The position numbers and the translations under genes are program-made. Below are positions 43,597 through 52,732 of a DNA stretch of 64,000 bases, piece after piece. How positions within the stretch are numbered: the first letter of the stretch is position 1; each line of letters starts with the position of its first letter. The stretch comes from Haloglomus litoreum (GTDB lineage Archaea > Halobacteriota > Halobacteria > Halobacteriales > Haloarculaceae). Under the pieces are notes generated by a model that saw only the letters and a program-made list of their open reading frames with translations, was not told where the DNA came from and searched no databases. The stretch lies in assembly GCF_029338515.1 (NCBI RefSeq), contig NZ_CP119988.1:3162001-3226000 (forward strand), given 5' to 3'.

Positions 43597-45516
43597 ATGT
43601 GCGGCATCGCCGGCGTCCTCGATCCCTCCTCGCTCCCCGACGAGGACGCCCTTCGGCGGATGAACGACTGCCTGGCCCATCGGGGCCCCGACGACGCCGG
43701 CATCCACGTCGACGAACCGGTCGCACTCGCACACCGTCGGCTCTCCATCATCGACCCCGAGTCCGGCCAGCAGCCGATGTTCAACGAGGACCGCTCCGTG
43801 GCGGTCGTGTTCAACGGCGAGATCTACAACCACCGCGAGCTCCGCGACGAACTCGCGAGCAGCCACACCTTCCGGACGGACGCCGACACGGAGGTGCTGG
43901 TCCACCTGTACGAGGAGCACGGGCCATCGTTCGTCGAGCGGCTCGACGGGATGTTCGCGTTCGCGCTGTGGGACACCGACCGCGAGCGCCTCGTCCTCGC
44001 CCGCGACCGGATGGGCATCAAGCCGCTCGTCCTCGCCCGCGACGGTGACCGGCTGGCGTTCGCTTCGGAACTCCCGGCGCTGTTCGAGCCCGACATCGAC
44101 CTCGGGGGCCTGGACCGCGCCGCGCTCGGGACGTACTTCTGCCTCGGCTTCGCCCCGGCGCCACGGACCGCGTTCCGGAACGTTCGCAAGCTCCGGCCCG
44201 GCGAACTCGCCGTCGTCGAGTGCGCGGACGGTGGCCGCGACGAGGGCTCGCTCTCGGTCGACCGGCGACGCTACTACAGGCCGAGCATCGAGCCGCGCGA
44301 TCCCTCCATCGACACGGCCGCGACCGAACTCCGGCGTCGCGTCGAGCGCGCGGTCGAGCGGCGGCTGATGAGTGACGTGCCGCTCGGCGCGTTCCTCTCG
44401 GGCGGGCTGGACTCCAGCATCGTCGTCGGGACGATGGCCGACCTGCTGGACGAGCCGGTCCGGACGTTCACGGTCGGCTTCGACGAGGCCCGGTTCGACG
44501 AGTCCTGGGCGGCTCGCGAGGTCGCCGACCACCACGACACCGACCACCACGAGTACACGGTCACGCCCGACGACGTCCGGGAGACCATCCCGGGCGTGCT
44601 GGACCGCCTCGGCGAGCCGTTCGCGGACCCGTCGCTGATCCCGACGAGCGTGGTCGCCCGCGAGACCGCGCGCGACGTGACGGTCGCGCTCTCGGGTGAC
44701 GGCGCGGACGAACTGTTCGCCGGCTACAGCAAGTACCGCGGAGAGCACCTCTCGACGTACTACCGGGCGCTGCCCGGGCCGGTCCGCGGCGCGGTCGACC
44801 GCCTGCTCGGGGCCGCGCCCGTCGACCGGACGAGCCGCGTCGGCGAACTCGGGCGCCAGGCACGGAAGTTCCGGCGCGGCTCCGAGCCGGACCCGGTGGC
44901 GCGGCACCTCGCGTGGCTCCGGCTCCCCGACGCCGACGCTGCCCGTGCCGTGGCGCCGCTCGACCCGGAGCGCCGGGCCCGGGCGGACCTCGAGGACGCC
45001 CACCGCGACGCCCGCCGGATGCTCCCCGGGGGCGACGCGTTCGGCCGGATGCTCGCCGTCGACACCCGCTTCGGGCTCCCCAACCAGATGCTCCACAAGG
45101 TCGACCTCGCGGGGATGTACTCCTCGCTGGAGGTCCGCGTGCCGTTCCTGGATAGAGCGGTCGTCGAGTACGCCCTCTCGCTCCCGACCGGGCAGAAGAT
45201 CACCGCCCGCGAGCAGAAACGCGTCCTCCGACGGGCGTTCGACGACGTGCTCCCCGAGCGCATCCGACAGCGCGGCAAGCAGGGGTTCGATATGCCCGTC
45301 GGCGAGTGGCTGACGGGACCGCTCGCCGGCGACTTCCGCGGGGCACTCGAGTCCATCCGTGCGCCGTTCCTCGACCGGGGGGCGGTGCGTGAGGTGTTCG
45401 ACGCCCACCGCGAGGGTCGGGCCGACCACGCGAAGTTCCTCTGGAGCGTCTACGTCTACGGCCGCTGGGAGCGTCGCCTCCGCGAGGAGGGCGTCCCGCT
45501 CGGTCTCGACGGCTGA
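43597..45516 (+). CDS. AsnB-type glutamine-hydrolysing amidotransferase
   Basis: A 639-residue protein starting at ATG 43597 with MCGIAGVLDPSS (Cys2). It has CLAHRGPDDAG, VVFNGEIYNHRELR, the PP-loop AFLSGGLDSSIVVGTM, and LSGDGADELFAGYSKY. The C-terminal LHKVDLAGMYSSLEVRVPFL is complete. It is the second canonical AsnB in the island, so at least one of the pair is likely specialised for sugar amidation rather than asparagine synthesis. Confidence 0.92.
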   Translation: MCGIAGVLDPSSLPDEDALRRMNDCLAHRGPDDAGIHVDEPVALAHRRLSIIDPESGQQPMFNEDRSVAVVFNGEIYNHRELRDELASSHTFRTDADTEVLVHLYEEHGPSFVERLDGMFAFALWDTDRERLVLARDRMGIKPLVLARDGDRLAFASELPALFEPDIDLGGLDRAALGTYFCLGFAPAPRTAFRNVRKLRPGELAVVECADGGRDEGSLSVDRRRYYRPSIEPRDPSIDTAATELRRRVERAVERRLMSDVPLGAFLSGGLDSSIVVGTMADLLDEPVRTFTVGFDEARFDESWAAREVADHHDTDHHEYTVTPDDVRETIPGVLDRLGEPFADPSLIPTSVVARETARDVTVALSGDGADELFAGYSKYRGEHLSTYYRALPGPVRGAVDRLLGAAPVDRTSRVGELGRQARKFRRGSEPDPVARHLAWLRLPDADAARAVAPLDPERRARADLEDAHRDARRMLPGGDAFGRMLAVDTRFGLPNQMLHKVDLAGMYSSLEVRVPFLDRAVVEYALSLPTGQKITAREQKRVLRRAFDDVLPERIRQRGKQGFDMPVGEWLTGPLAGDFRGALESIRAPFLDRGAVREVFDAHREGRADHAKFLWSVYVYGRWERRLREEGVPLGLDG

Positions 45517-45601
45517 GACGCCGCCACCGCCAGCCGGTGAGCGGCGATGTCCGTCCGGCGACCGTCGGATATATCGCCCAGTGGTGACGCACGTCGGGTA
45601 G

Positions 45602-46816
45602 ATGACGCCTCAGGAGACGGTCGCGGTCCTCGCGGCGACGGCCGTGGTCCTCGCGGTCTTCCTCGCCGTCGCCCGGTGGGTCGGGAACCGCTGGTACGCC
45701 GGCGCCGGAACCGTCGCGCTCCTCGGGCACGCGGCGTTCGGCGCCCTCGTGCTGCCACGGCTCCCCTACGCCTGGGATATCGGGCGGTTCCACTACCGGG
45801 CGACACTCATCCTGAGCGGCGAGTTGCCACCGACGAACCCGACCATCAACTCCTTCGCCGGACTCCAGGCGGTCCTCTACAGCGTCTTCGGGCCCGACCC
45901 GACCGTCGTCGCGGTGTTCAACGGGCTCTGTGCCGTGCTGGTCGCCCTTCCGGCGGCCGACCTCGCACGGCGGCTCTATCCCGGGCTGTCGACGACTCGT
46001 GGCCTCGTCGCGACCGTCCTGTTCCTCCCGCTCCCGTTCGTCTTCCTGACGATCCCGATGCGGGATGCGCTCGGCGTCCTGCTGTTCTTCAGCCTGCTCG
46101 CCGCGGTCGCCCGGGCCTACGACGGGGAGACGTGGCCGGTCGTCCTCGGGATTCCGCTGTGGGGTGCATTGAGTCTCCTCCGGCCCGAGCTGGGGGCCAT
46201 CCTCCTGGCTGGTGGCGTGGCCGGCGCCGTGGTGAAGGCCATCGATGTGGTGGCCGAGCGGCCGGTGACGCTCCGCGGGCTCGTCGCCCTCGCGGCGGTT
46301 CCGGGGGTCGTCGCCCTGCCGTTCCTCGTTCCGAGGCTCCCCGTCGCGCCGTTCGCGGAGCGCCTGCAGCGTCGGGCCGTCGGCGGCGCCATCTATCTCG
46401 ACGGCTTCAGCTACGAGACCGGTCTCGATGTCGTCCTCGCCGCCCCCGCACGGGCGCTGTACTTCCAGTACGCCCCGTTCCCGCTTCACGCCACCTCCGC
46501 GTTCGACGTGGTCTCGGCCCTGCTGCTCCCCGTCCTCATCGTCCTCACGGTCGCGGCCTACCGGTCGGCCCGCGAGTGCGAGCGCGACCTCGCCGTCCTC
46601 GTCCTGCTGCTCGCGGCGTACGTCCTCGGTGTCGTCGGCTACGGCCTCGTCGACACGAACTTCGGGACGACGGTTCGGCACCGCGTGCCGTTCACGTTCC
46701 TGCTGTGTGTCCTCGCGACCCCGACGATCGAGCGATGGGCGACGCTACTCCTCGGAGCGGTCGGACTCGACATCGTCGTCGACAGCACGCCCGCGCCCGA
46801 GCGGGTCGGCGACTGA
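45602..46816 (+). CDS. Polytopic membrane protein, GT-C-like candidate
   Basis: A 404-residue protein with about 9-10 hydrophobic segments and little soluble sequence. The early loop PYAWDIGRFHYRATLILSGE followed by PTNPTINSFAGLQAVLY resembles the first periplasmic loop of GT-C glycosyltransferases with an acidic residue. No family name can be given with confidence; a polymerase (Wzy-like) role is an alternative. Its 3' end overlaps the convergent small gene by 72 bases. Confidence 0.75.
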   Translation: MTPQETVAVLAATAVVLAVFLAVARWVGNRWYAGAGTVALLGHAAFGALVLPRLPYAWDIGRFHYRATLILSGELPPTNPTINSFAGLQAVLYSVFGPDPTVVAVFNGLCAVLVALPAADLARRLYPGLSTTRGLVATVLFLPLPFVFLTIPMRDALGVLLFFSLLAAVARAYDGETWPVVLGIPLWGALSLLRPELGAILLAGGVAGAVVKAIDVVAERPVTLRGLVALAAVPGVVALPFLVPRLPVAPFAERLQRRAVGGAIYLDGFSYETGLDVVLAAPARALYFQYAPFPLHATSAFDVVSALLLPVLIVLTVAAYRSARECERDLAVLVLLLAAYVLGVVGYGLVDTNFGTTVRHRVPFTFLLCVLATPTIERWATLLLGAVGLDIVVDSTPAPERVGD

Positions 46817-47053
46817 CCAGACCAGCGCCGCCGTCACGGCGAACAGCGCGACGAAACTGAGGAACTTCACCGACGCGTTCATGCTCGAACGCAGCACCGA
46901 GACCACGCTCACCAGCAGCACCACGCCGACGACGGCCTGCTGGACGCGCTCGTTCGTGGCGAGCGAGACGGCCGCACTGTCCGCTACCCACTCCCGGAGC
47001 GTCGCGACCGCCCGGTAGAGGGCCGACCCCCGAACCGTCTTCCGCAGGTCCAT
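46745..47053 (-). CDS. Small two-helix membrane protein
   Basis: A 102-residue protein with a basic amphipathic start (MDLRKTVRGSALYRAVATL), two transmembrane segments (AVVGVVLLVSVVSVL, then FLSFVALFAVTAALVWSV) and an acidic tail. The function is unknown. It follows the GT4 gene at 47079 by 25 bases on the same strand, so it is probably the last gene of that operon. Confidence 0.65.
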   Translation of the reverse strand: MDLRKTVRGSALYRAVATLREWVADSAAVSLATNERVQQAVVGVVLLVSVVSVLRSSMNASVKFLSFVALFAVTAALVWSVADPLGRGRAVDDDVESDRSEE

Positions 47054-47078
47054 ACCCGACCGACTCGCGCCGACGCCG

Positions 47079-48176
47079 TTAGCCGTTGCGGTCGGCGATG
47101 TGCTCGAGCGCGGCCGTCGTCTGCGCGACCGTGCTCGCCCAGTCGTGTTCCTCGACGACCGCCGTCCGTGGCTCACGCTCGGTCCCGTCGAGGACCGCAC
47201 GTAGCCCGGTCGCGAACCCCTCGACGTCGCCCACAGGGACGGCCCGCCCGACCCCCTCGACGACGGGGGCGACCTGTTCGAGGTCGCTGACGACCGCCGG
47301 GACGCCGGAGGCGAGCGCCTCCAGCACGGTCCGGGGGAGTCCCTCCGCACGCGAGGGGAGCACGAGCGCGTCCGCAGCCCGGTACACCGCGGGCATCTCG
47401 TCGTAGGGGACGTGCCCGAGGACGGTGACGGCGTCGCCCAGCCCGCGTTCGGCGATATCCGCGTCGAGTGCCTCGCGTAGCGGGCCGTCGCCACAGACGA
47501 CCAGCCGCGCGTCGGGGTGGGTCCCGCGGAGCCGGTCCAGCGCGGCCACGGCGTCGGCCGGGCGCTTCCCCTCGACGAGCCGACCGACGAACAGGACCAC
47601 CGGCTCGCCGTCGGGTACGCGCTCGCTCGTCGGGCCGTCCGGCGTGAACCGGGACGTGTCGATCCCGTTCGGGACGACCTCGACGGGTGCGCTGACGCCG
47701 ACCCCGCGGAGCCGCTCGCGGTCCGCCTCGGTGTAGCAGAACACCACCTCGCTCTGGTCGAACGTCCACCGGCCGGCCGTCCGGAGGTAGGCATCGAAGA
47801 CGGCCTCGGGGGCGGTCTGGGAGTAGAGCCCGTGGTTCGTCATCGCCAGCGGCGGCCCGCCGAGCCGCCGGGCGACGGCCGCGAGGTTCGTCGAGAAGTA
47901 CAGGTGCGAGTGCGCGTGGACCACGTCGAACGCGTCGGCGTGCCGGCGCAGATAGCGGGCCACGCCGACCGAGATGTCGTTCCCGAGCGCCGAGACGGTG
48001 GCCGGCCGGCGGACGACCCGGTAACCGTCCCGCTCGGCCTCGCCCCGCTCGCCGACGGTCAGGACGGTCACGTCGTGGCCCCGCGCCGCCTGGTCGCGCG
48101 ACATCGCGTGGACGTGGTACGGTCCGCCCCCCGTCACGTCCGGGTAGACCTTCTGTGCGACGCGGAGGATACGCAT
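47079..48176 (-). CDS. Family 4 glycosyltransferase
   Basis: A 365-residue GT-B protein. The N-terminal part has VAQKVYPDVTGGGPYHVHAM and FDVVHAHSHLYFSTNLAAV, and the donor part VEVVPNGIDTSRF, VLFVGRLVEGKRPADAVAAL and PSRAEGLPRTVLEAL. The ATG at 48176 is preferred to the adjacent upstream GTG. It is part of a minus-strand block with the sugar-phosphate transferase, epimerase and AglF. Confidence 0.92.
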   Translation of the reverse strand: MRILRVAQKVYPDVTGGGPYHVHAMSRDQAARGHDVTVLTVGERGEAERDGYRVVRRPATVSALGNDISVGVARYLRRHADAFDVVHAHSHLYFSTNLAAVARRLGGPPLAMTNHGLYSQTAPEAVFDAYLRTAGRWTFDQSEVVFCYTEADRERLRGVGVSAPVEVVPNGIDTSRFTPDGPTSERVPDGEPVVLFVGRLVEGKRPADAVAALDRLRGTHPDARLVVCGDGPLREALDADIAERGLGDAVTVLGHVPYDEMPAVYRAADALVLPSRAEGLPRTVLEALASGVPAVVSDLEQVAPVVEGVGRAVPVGDVEGFATGLRAVLDGTEREPRTAVVEEHDWASTVAQTTAALEHIADRNG

Positions 48177-48255
48177 CACTCCGGGGTGGCCCGGGCGGCC
48201 ACATCAACGGTCCGGTGTCGCCCGGGCCCGGGTGGCGACGAGGTCGAGGAAGCCG

Positions 48256-49698
48256 TCACTCGGTCTCCGGGGGCCGACCGACGACCGTTCTGGCGAGGTC
48301 GATGACCACCATCCACACCTGCCGCGTGACGATCTTCAGGTCGAACCAGAAGCTCTGGCGTCGGATGTACTCCACGTCGTACCGGAGCTTGGTCTCCGGG
48401 TCGAGGCTCGTCGCGCCGTTGATCTGTGCCAGTCCCGTCAGGCCGGGCTTGACGAACCAGCGCTTGCGCCAGTCCTCCGCTTTGGCCTCCAGGTGGGTCT
48501 CCTCGCCGGTCCACGTCGCACGCGGTCCGACGACGCTCATGTCACCGACGAGGATGGACCAGAGCTGGGGTAACTCGTCCAGGTGGGTGCGGCGGATGAA
48601 CCAGCCCACGCGCGTGATGCGGTCGTTCCCCTCGTCGGCCACCGGTTCGGTGTCGTCGGCACGGGTCTCGCGCATCGAGCGGAACTTGAACACGTCGAAC
48701 GTGTCGCCAAAGGCCGCGGTCCGCTCCTGCCGGTACAGCACACTCCCCCCGTCGTCCAGCTTGATGGCCAGCGTGATGGCGAGCATCACGGGCGAGAGCA
48801 CCAGCAGCCCGATGCTCGCGAACGCGATGTCGAACGCGCGCTTGAGGAAGTGGTCCTGCGGGTCCCAGGGCTCGAGCTCCACGTCGACCAGTTCGCCCTG
48901 TCCGAAGCCGCTGGTCAGGACGCTGTCGGCGTGCTGGCGGTGGACCTTCGCGGCCACGCCGTGCTCGTAGCACGTATCCAGCGCGCCGAAGAACTCCGCA
49001 CGGTCGGGTTCGGCGAACGCCAGCACCACGGCGTCGACGTCGTGTTCGACGAGCACCTCGTCCAGCCGGGAGAGGCCGCCCAGCGACGGGAGGTCGGCCA
49101 GACGACCGCCGCCGCCGTCGGTCAGCCCGAGCGCGGTCTCGATCTCGGGGTCGGCAGCCACTGCCAGCTCCCGCGCCGTTCCCGGGGGCGAGACGTACCC
49201 CAGGACGGACTCCCGCACCGCGTCGAGGATGTCGGCCATCGCGGCCGGGTCGTCACCGACCAGGATGGTGCGTCCGCCCACCTCGCGGGGGCGCCGCCGG
49301 ATGGCGACGAACCACACGGGCAGGCCGACCAGCAGGACCCACGTCGTGAACAGCAGCGTCACCCGGGGCAGGCGGTAGGTGTAGTCGAAGTAGCCCACGG
49401 CCGCGAGCGTCACGGTCGCGAGCAGCGTTCGCTCGGCGGCCATCGAGGCCGTATCCAGGATCCGGCGGGACCGCGGTTTGAGCAGCGGCCCCAGCGCCGC
49501 CAGCACGACGACCGCCGTCGTCACCGTCTCCCCCGCCAGCTCCAGCCCGGTCGCGGGCTCGATCGGCAGGTTCCCGATGACGGGGATCGCCCGGAGTAGC
49601 GACTGCACGAACGGGAGGTTGGCGGCGACGACGGCGGCGACCACCAGCACGATGGTCCCGCCGACGCCGGCGATACGGTACCGCCACCCCGTTGTCAT
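48256..49698 (-). CDS. Polyprenyl-phosphate sugar-phosphate transferase (WbaP/PglC-type)
   Basis: A 480-residue protein starting at ATG 49698. Four to five N-terminal transmembrane segments (to about residue 130) and a nucleotide-binding-like middle (GGRTILVGDDPAAMADIL) precede the bacterial sugar transferase domain (PF02397). That domain contains KRAFDIAFASIGLLVLSPVM, VLYRQERTAAFGDTF, FKFRSMRETRADD and LPQLWSILVGDMSVVGPR. It should transfer a sugar-1-phosphate to a lipid carrier, the first committed step of the chain. Confidence 0.93.
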   Translation of the reverse strand: MTTGWRYRIAGVGGTIVLVVAAVVAANLPFVQSLLRAIPVIGNLPIEPATGLELAGETVTTAVVVLAALGPLLKPRSRRILDTASMAAERTLLATVTLAAVGYFDYTYRLPRVTLLFTTWVLLVGLPVWFVAIRRRPREVGGRTILVGDDPAAMADILDAVRESVLGYVSPPGTARELAVAADPEIETALGLTDGGGGRLADLPSLGGLSRLDEVLVEHDVDAVVLAFAEPDRAEFFGALDTCYEHGVAAKVHRQHADSVLTSGFGQGELVDVELEPWDPQDHFLKRAFDIAFASIGLLVLSPVMLAITLAIKLDDGGSVLYRQERTAAFGDTFDVFKFRSMRETRADDTEPVADEGNDRITRVGWFIRRTHLDELPQLWSILVGDMSVVGPRATWTGEETHLEAKAEDWRKRWFVKPGLTGLAQINGATSLDPETKLRYDVEYIRRQSFWFDLKIVTRQVWMVVIDLARTVVGRPPETE

Positions 49699-49771
49699 CG
49701 CTCGTGGCTCCGGTACGACGGCCGATAAGTGCAACGGGAGCGTCAGACGCGCCCGTGTGGGCCGGTCGCTG

Positions 49772-50758
49772 TCAGGACGCCCGCACCAGCGGCTCGTACC
49801 AGTCCCGATTCTCGCGGTACCAGCCGACGAACTCCCGGACGCCCTCGCGGATGTCGTGGGTGGGCTCGTAGCCCAGGAGGTCGCCCGCCTTGCTCACGTC
49901 GGCGTGAGTGTGCTCGGCGTCGGCGTCGTGGCGCTCATCGAACTCGAACTCCAGCGAGGGGTCGATCTCGTCGCGGATGACCCCCGCGAGTTCGCGGATC
50001 TCGATGTTGTCTGTCGAGCCGATGTTGACGGCCTCGCCGTCCGCGGCATCGGTCTCCAGCAGCGACAGGTTCGCCTCGACCACGTCGTCGATGTAGGTGA
50101 AATCGCGGGTCTGCGTGCCGTCACCGTAGATGACGGGGGGCTCGCCGTTCGTACAGCGCGAGACGAAGTTCGTGATGGCCATGTTCGGGCGCATCCGCGG
50201 CCCGTAGACGGTGAAGTAGCGCAGCGCGACCGCGGGGAGGTCGTACACCTCGCTGTAGGCACAGAGGTAGCGCTCGGCGGCCAGTTTGGAGGCGCCGTAC
50301 GGGGAGACGGGCGTCGTCGGGTGGACCTCGTCGTAGGGGAGGTACTCCGGGACGCCGTACACCGACGAGGAGGAGGCCATCACGACCCGCTCGATGTCGC
50401 TCTCGCGGGCCGCGTCGAGGACGTTGAGCGTCCCGTCGACGTTCACCTCGTCGTAGACGCGGGGCTCGGCGACACTGTCGCGGACGCCCGCACGGCCGGC
50501 CTGGTGGTAGACGTAGTCGGCGTCGCCGACGAGGTCGGTCACGAGGGCCTCGTCGCGCACGTCGCCCTCGACGAACTCGTAGTCGGTCCCGGCGTCGGCG
50601 GCGGTCTCGCGGTGGACCTCGACGGCCCGCTCCTTGATGCCCAGGTCGTAGTACGGGTGCATCGCGTCGAGCACGGTCACGTCGTGGCCCTCGGCGAGGA
50701 ACCGCTCGGCGAGGTGGCCACCGATGAAGCCCGCACCGCCCGTCACGAGGATCTGCAT
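49772..50758 (-). CDS. UDP-glucose 4-epimerase-like SDR
   Basis: A 328-residue protein starting at ATG 50758 (MQILVTGGAGFIGGHLAERF). The loop YVYHQAGRAGVRDS, the serine region VMASSSSVYG, the active-site SPYGASKLAAERY (YxxxK) and GDGTQTRDFTYIDDVVEA are typical of UDP-sugar 4-epimerases, including UDP-GlcA or GalE-like types. A 48-base decayed copy of its 5' region occurs at 51599, on the far side of a toxin-antitoxin module. Confidence 0.93.
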   Translation of the reverse strand: MQILVTGGAGFIGGHLAERFLAEGHDVTVLDAMHPYYDLGIKERAVEVHRETAADAGTDYEFVEGDVRDEALVTDLVGDADYVYHQAGRAGVRDSVAEPRVYDEVNVDGTLNVLDAARESDIERVVMASSSSVYGVPEYLPYDEVHPTTPVSPYGASKLAAERYLCAYSEVYDLPAVALRYFTVYGPRMRPNMAITNFVSRCTNGEPPVIYGDGTQTRDFTYIDDVVEANLSLLETDAADGEAVNIGSTDNIEIRELAGVIRDEIDPSLEFEFDERHDADAEHTHADVSKAGDLLGYEPTHDIREGVREFVGWYRENRDWYEPLVRAS

Positions 50759-50850
50759 GGGACGGTGTCGTCGGGGGCGGGGTACAAAGGTGTCGGGACC
50801 GGTCTCACGGGTACACACGGGAGATGCCCACGGGTTCAGTCCTGGGTTGC

Positions 50851-51282
50851 TTACACGAACGGGTTGTCGGCGGTTTCGAGCCCGGTCACCCAATCGAAGG
50901 GTCCGAAGTCCTCGCGGTCGAAGGTGTAGAGGTACTCGATACCGGTACGGTCCATGTACGCGGCGATGGTGGCGTCACCGAATGCAGGGGTGTCGTAGGT
51001 TTCGAACAGGTCGGTGGCCCGGTGGTAGTCCTTCTGTGCGCAGTGAACGATCTCGAACCCTGCCGACTCGGTGAGACGGGTGTAGAAGTCGACGGCAGTG
51101 GCATGGCGCTTGCGCTCGTGAATCCAGTTCAGCGCCTCCAGCACGACGTAGTTCGTCACCCGGCCCGTCGGGAGGTCGCCGCGGTCGATAGCCCGGATGA
51201 TGTCGCTGGCCGAGTCGTGGTGTCGGTCGTCGGCGTCGGCGGCGCCGATGAGGACCCCGGTGTCGACCAGCGCGGCGGGCAT
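50851..51282 (-). CDS. PIN-domain toxin (VapC-like)
   Basis: A 143-residue PIN protein: ALVDTGVLIGAAD has the first Asp, NYVVLEALNWIHERK the Glu, and TPAFGDATIAAYMDRTG with YLYTFDREDFGPF the later acidic residues. Its ATG directly follows the stop of the SpoVT/AbrB-type antitoxin. This is the third toxin module in the island and differs from the other two in antitoxin type. Confidence 0.9.
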   Translation of the reverse strand: MPAALVDTGVLIGAADADDRHHDSASDIIRAIDRGDLPTGRVTNYVVLEALNWIHERKRHATAVDFYTRLTESAGFEIVHCAQKDYHRATDLFETYDTPAFGDATIAAYMDRTGIEYLYTFDREDFGPFDWVTGLETADNPFV

Positions 51283-51552
51283 CTACGAATCCTCCGTGAA
51301 CGCCGCGTCGTCTCCGTGGCCGGCGAGGTCGTGCGTGTCCGACCCGCCGCCGCCCATCGAGACGGGCTCGAAATCCTCGAAGGCGCCGTAGCGCTCGCGG
51401 ACGATTTCGACCGTGAGATTGCCCTGGTCGTCGGTGTTCCACCGAAGCTTGTCGCCGGGTTCGATGTCGAGCCGCTGGCGGATGCTCGCGGGGACCGTGA
51501 CGACCCCGCTGTCGCTCACCTTCGTCTCCTCCGGTGGTCCCTGCGTTGCCAT
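51283..51552 (-). CDS. AbrB/SpoVT-type antitoxin
   Basis: An 89-residue protein. Residues 10-55 form the swapped-hairpin AbrB fold (TKVSDSGVVTVPASIRQRLD, then IEPGDKLRWNTDDQGNLTVEI), and the acidic C-terminus would bind the toxin. It abuts the PIN gene with no spacer. Direct repeats lie upstream (51579-51597). Confidence 0.9.
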   Translation of the reverse strand: MATQGPPEETKVSDSGVVTVPASIRQRLDIEPGDKLRWNTDDQGNLTVEIVRERYGAFEDFEPVSMGGGGSDTHDLAGHGDDAAFTEDS

Positions 51553-51578
51553 ATCGAGAGGTACAGGGCCAGGAGGGA

Positions 51579-51597
51579 TACTTGTTGCGCTACTTGT
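51579..51597 (-). promoter_or_regulatory. Direct repeats upstream of the AbrB/PIN module
   Basis: TACTTGT-tgcgc-TACTTGT gives two identical heptamers with a 12-base period, 27-45 bases upstream of the antitoxin start. They may be tandem operator half-sites or overlap the promoter. Confidence 0.4.
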
Positions 51598-51598
51598 G

Positions 51599-51646
51599 GG
51601 TCACGTCGTGGCCCTCGTTGAGGAATCGGTCGGCGAGGTGGCCACC
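51599..51646 (-). pseudogene. 48-bp remnant of an SDR epimerase 5' end
   Basis: These 48 bases match 50675-50722 of the intact epimerase gene at 44 positions with no gaps, and still translate as HLADRFLNEGHDVT against HLAERFLAEGHDVT. The rest of this second epimerase is gone. The toxin-antitoxin module lies between the intact gene and this relic, so the locus probably arose by duplication followed by insertion or deletion. Confidence 0.75.
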
Positions 51647-51687
51647 TGGGTCAGTTGAGTAAACAGCGTTTCGACTGCTCCCTCTCG

Positions 51688-52443
51688 CTACTCCGTCGCT
51701 TCCGCTTCCTCGGCCGTCGCCTCGGCCTCGTACCCCTCCTGCAGGCGGCGTTCGGCCTCGTCGCGGTCCTCCGGGTAGCCAACGTCGATGCGCCAGCCCT
51801 CCATCCGGATGGCGTCGATGGTCCGGCCGGACTTGATGAGCAGGTCGATGGCGTCGCTGATCTCGTACTCGTCGCGCCCGGAGGGCTGGACGAGGTGGCA
51901 GGCGTGGAAGATGGCCGGCGTGAACGTGTAGAAGCCCGTCATCACCAGGTTCGAGGGCGGCTCGTCGGGTTTCTCGACCACGTCGACGATCTCGCCGTAG
52001 TCGTTCGTGTCACAGACCCCGTAGCGCGAGGCCTCCTCCCAGGGCACCTCCTCGACGAGGAAGGCGGCGTCCGCGCGGTCCTCCTGCTGGCGGTTGACGA
52101 CGTCCTGGAGGTTCGCCTCGAAGATGTTGTCCCCCAGCATCATCATGAAATCGTCGTCGATGTGCTCCTCGGTCGTCAGGAGCGCGTGCGCGATGCCCAG
52201 CGGCTCGCGCTGGTGGCAGTACGTGATGGGCACGCCCTCGTACGTGTCGCCGTAGTGGCTGATGATCTGTTCCTTCTTGTACCCGACCACGACCAGCAGC
52301 TCGTCGGCGTCGAGCTCGACCAGGCGGTCGAAGCAGTGCGTCAGGATCGGTTTCCCGTCGACCTCCACCAGCCCCTTCGGTTTGTCCTCGGTCAACGGGC
52401 GGAGCCGCGTCCCCTCGCCCGCCGCGATGACGACTGCCTTCAT
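51688..52443 (-). CDS. aglF: Sugar-1-phosphate nucleotidyltransferase, AglF-like
   Basis: A 251-residue protein with the nucleotidyltransferase signature IAAGEGTRLRPLTEDKPKGL, the metal site MMLGDNIFE, VEKPDEPPSNLVMTGFYTF and WRIDVGYPEDRDEAERRL. Its length (about 245-250) and lack of a beta-helix match haloarchaeal AglF, a glucose-1-phosphate uridylyltransferase for N-glycosylation. dTTP use (RmlA-like) cannot be excluded. A TATA-like GGTATTTACCC precedes the start. Confidence 0.87.
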   Translation of the reverse strand: MKAVVIAAGEGTRLRPLTEDKPKGLVEVDGKPILTHCFDRLVELDADELLVVVGYKKEQIISHYGDTYEGVPITYCHQREPLGIAHALLTTEEHIDDDFMMMLGDNIFEANLQDVVNRQQEDRADAAFLVEEVPWEEASRYGVCDTNDYGEIVDVVEKPDEPPSNLVMTGFYTFTPAIFHACHLVQPSGRDEYEISDAIDLLIKSGRTIDAIRMEGWRIDVGYPEDRDEAERRLQEGYEAEATAEEAEATE

Positions 52444-52732
52444 ACCATGGGGCTGTCCCTACGGGGGTAAATACCTTCTCGATTCCCGTGTCGCCGCCGC
52501 CCCTGTCGTACTGTGTCCCCGATAATAGAATTGTTCCGGTACTAACAGCAAGGGACCACCCACTACCGAGATATACCGGGTCCAGAGAGCGGCCTCGTGA
52601 GGGCGGCTGCGAGTCCAGCGCCGGCGGACGCACAGTCCCACGGGGGCGGAGACGGCTCGAATCGCCGCACGGGAAGCCCTCACGCGTTCGGGTGGGCGGA
52701 CGGGGAGAACGAGTGATCCGGGCCGGTGTCGA

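Noticed and set aside
43477-45429. 650-codon minus-strand frame over the AsnB gene at 43597
   Set aside because: The plus strand has the canonical MCGI start and PP-loop. The antisense translation is low-complexity Arg/Val/Asp without motifs.
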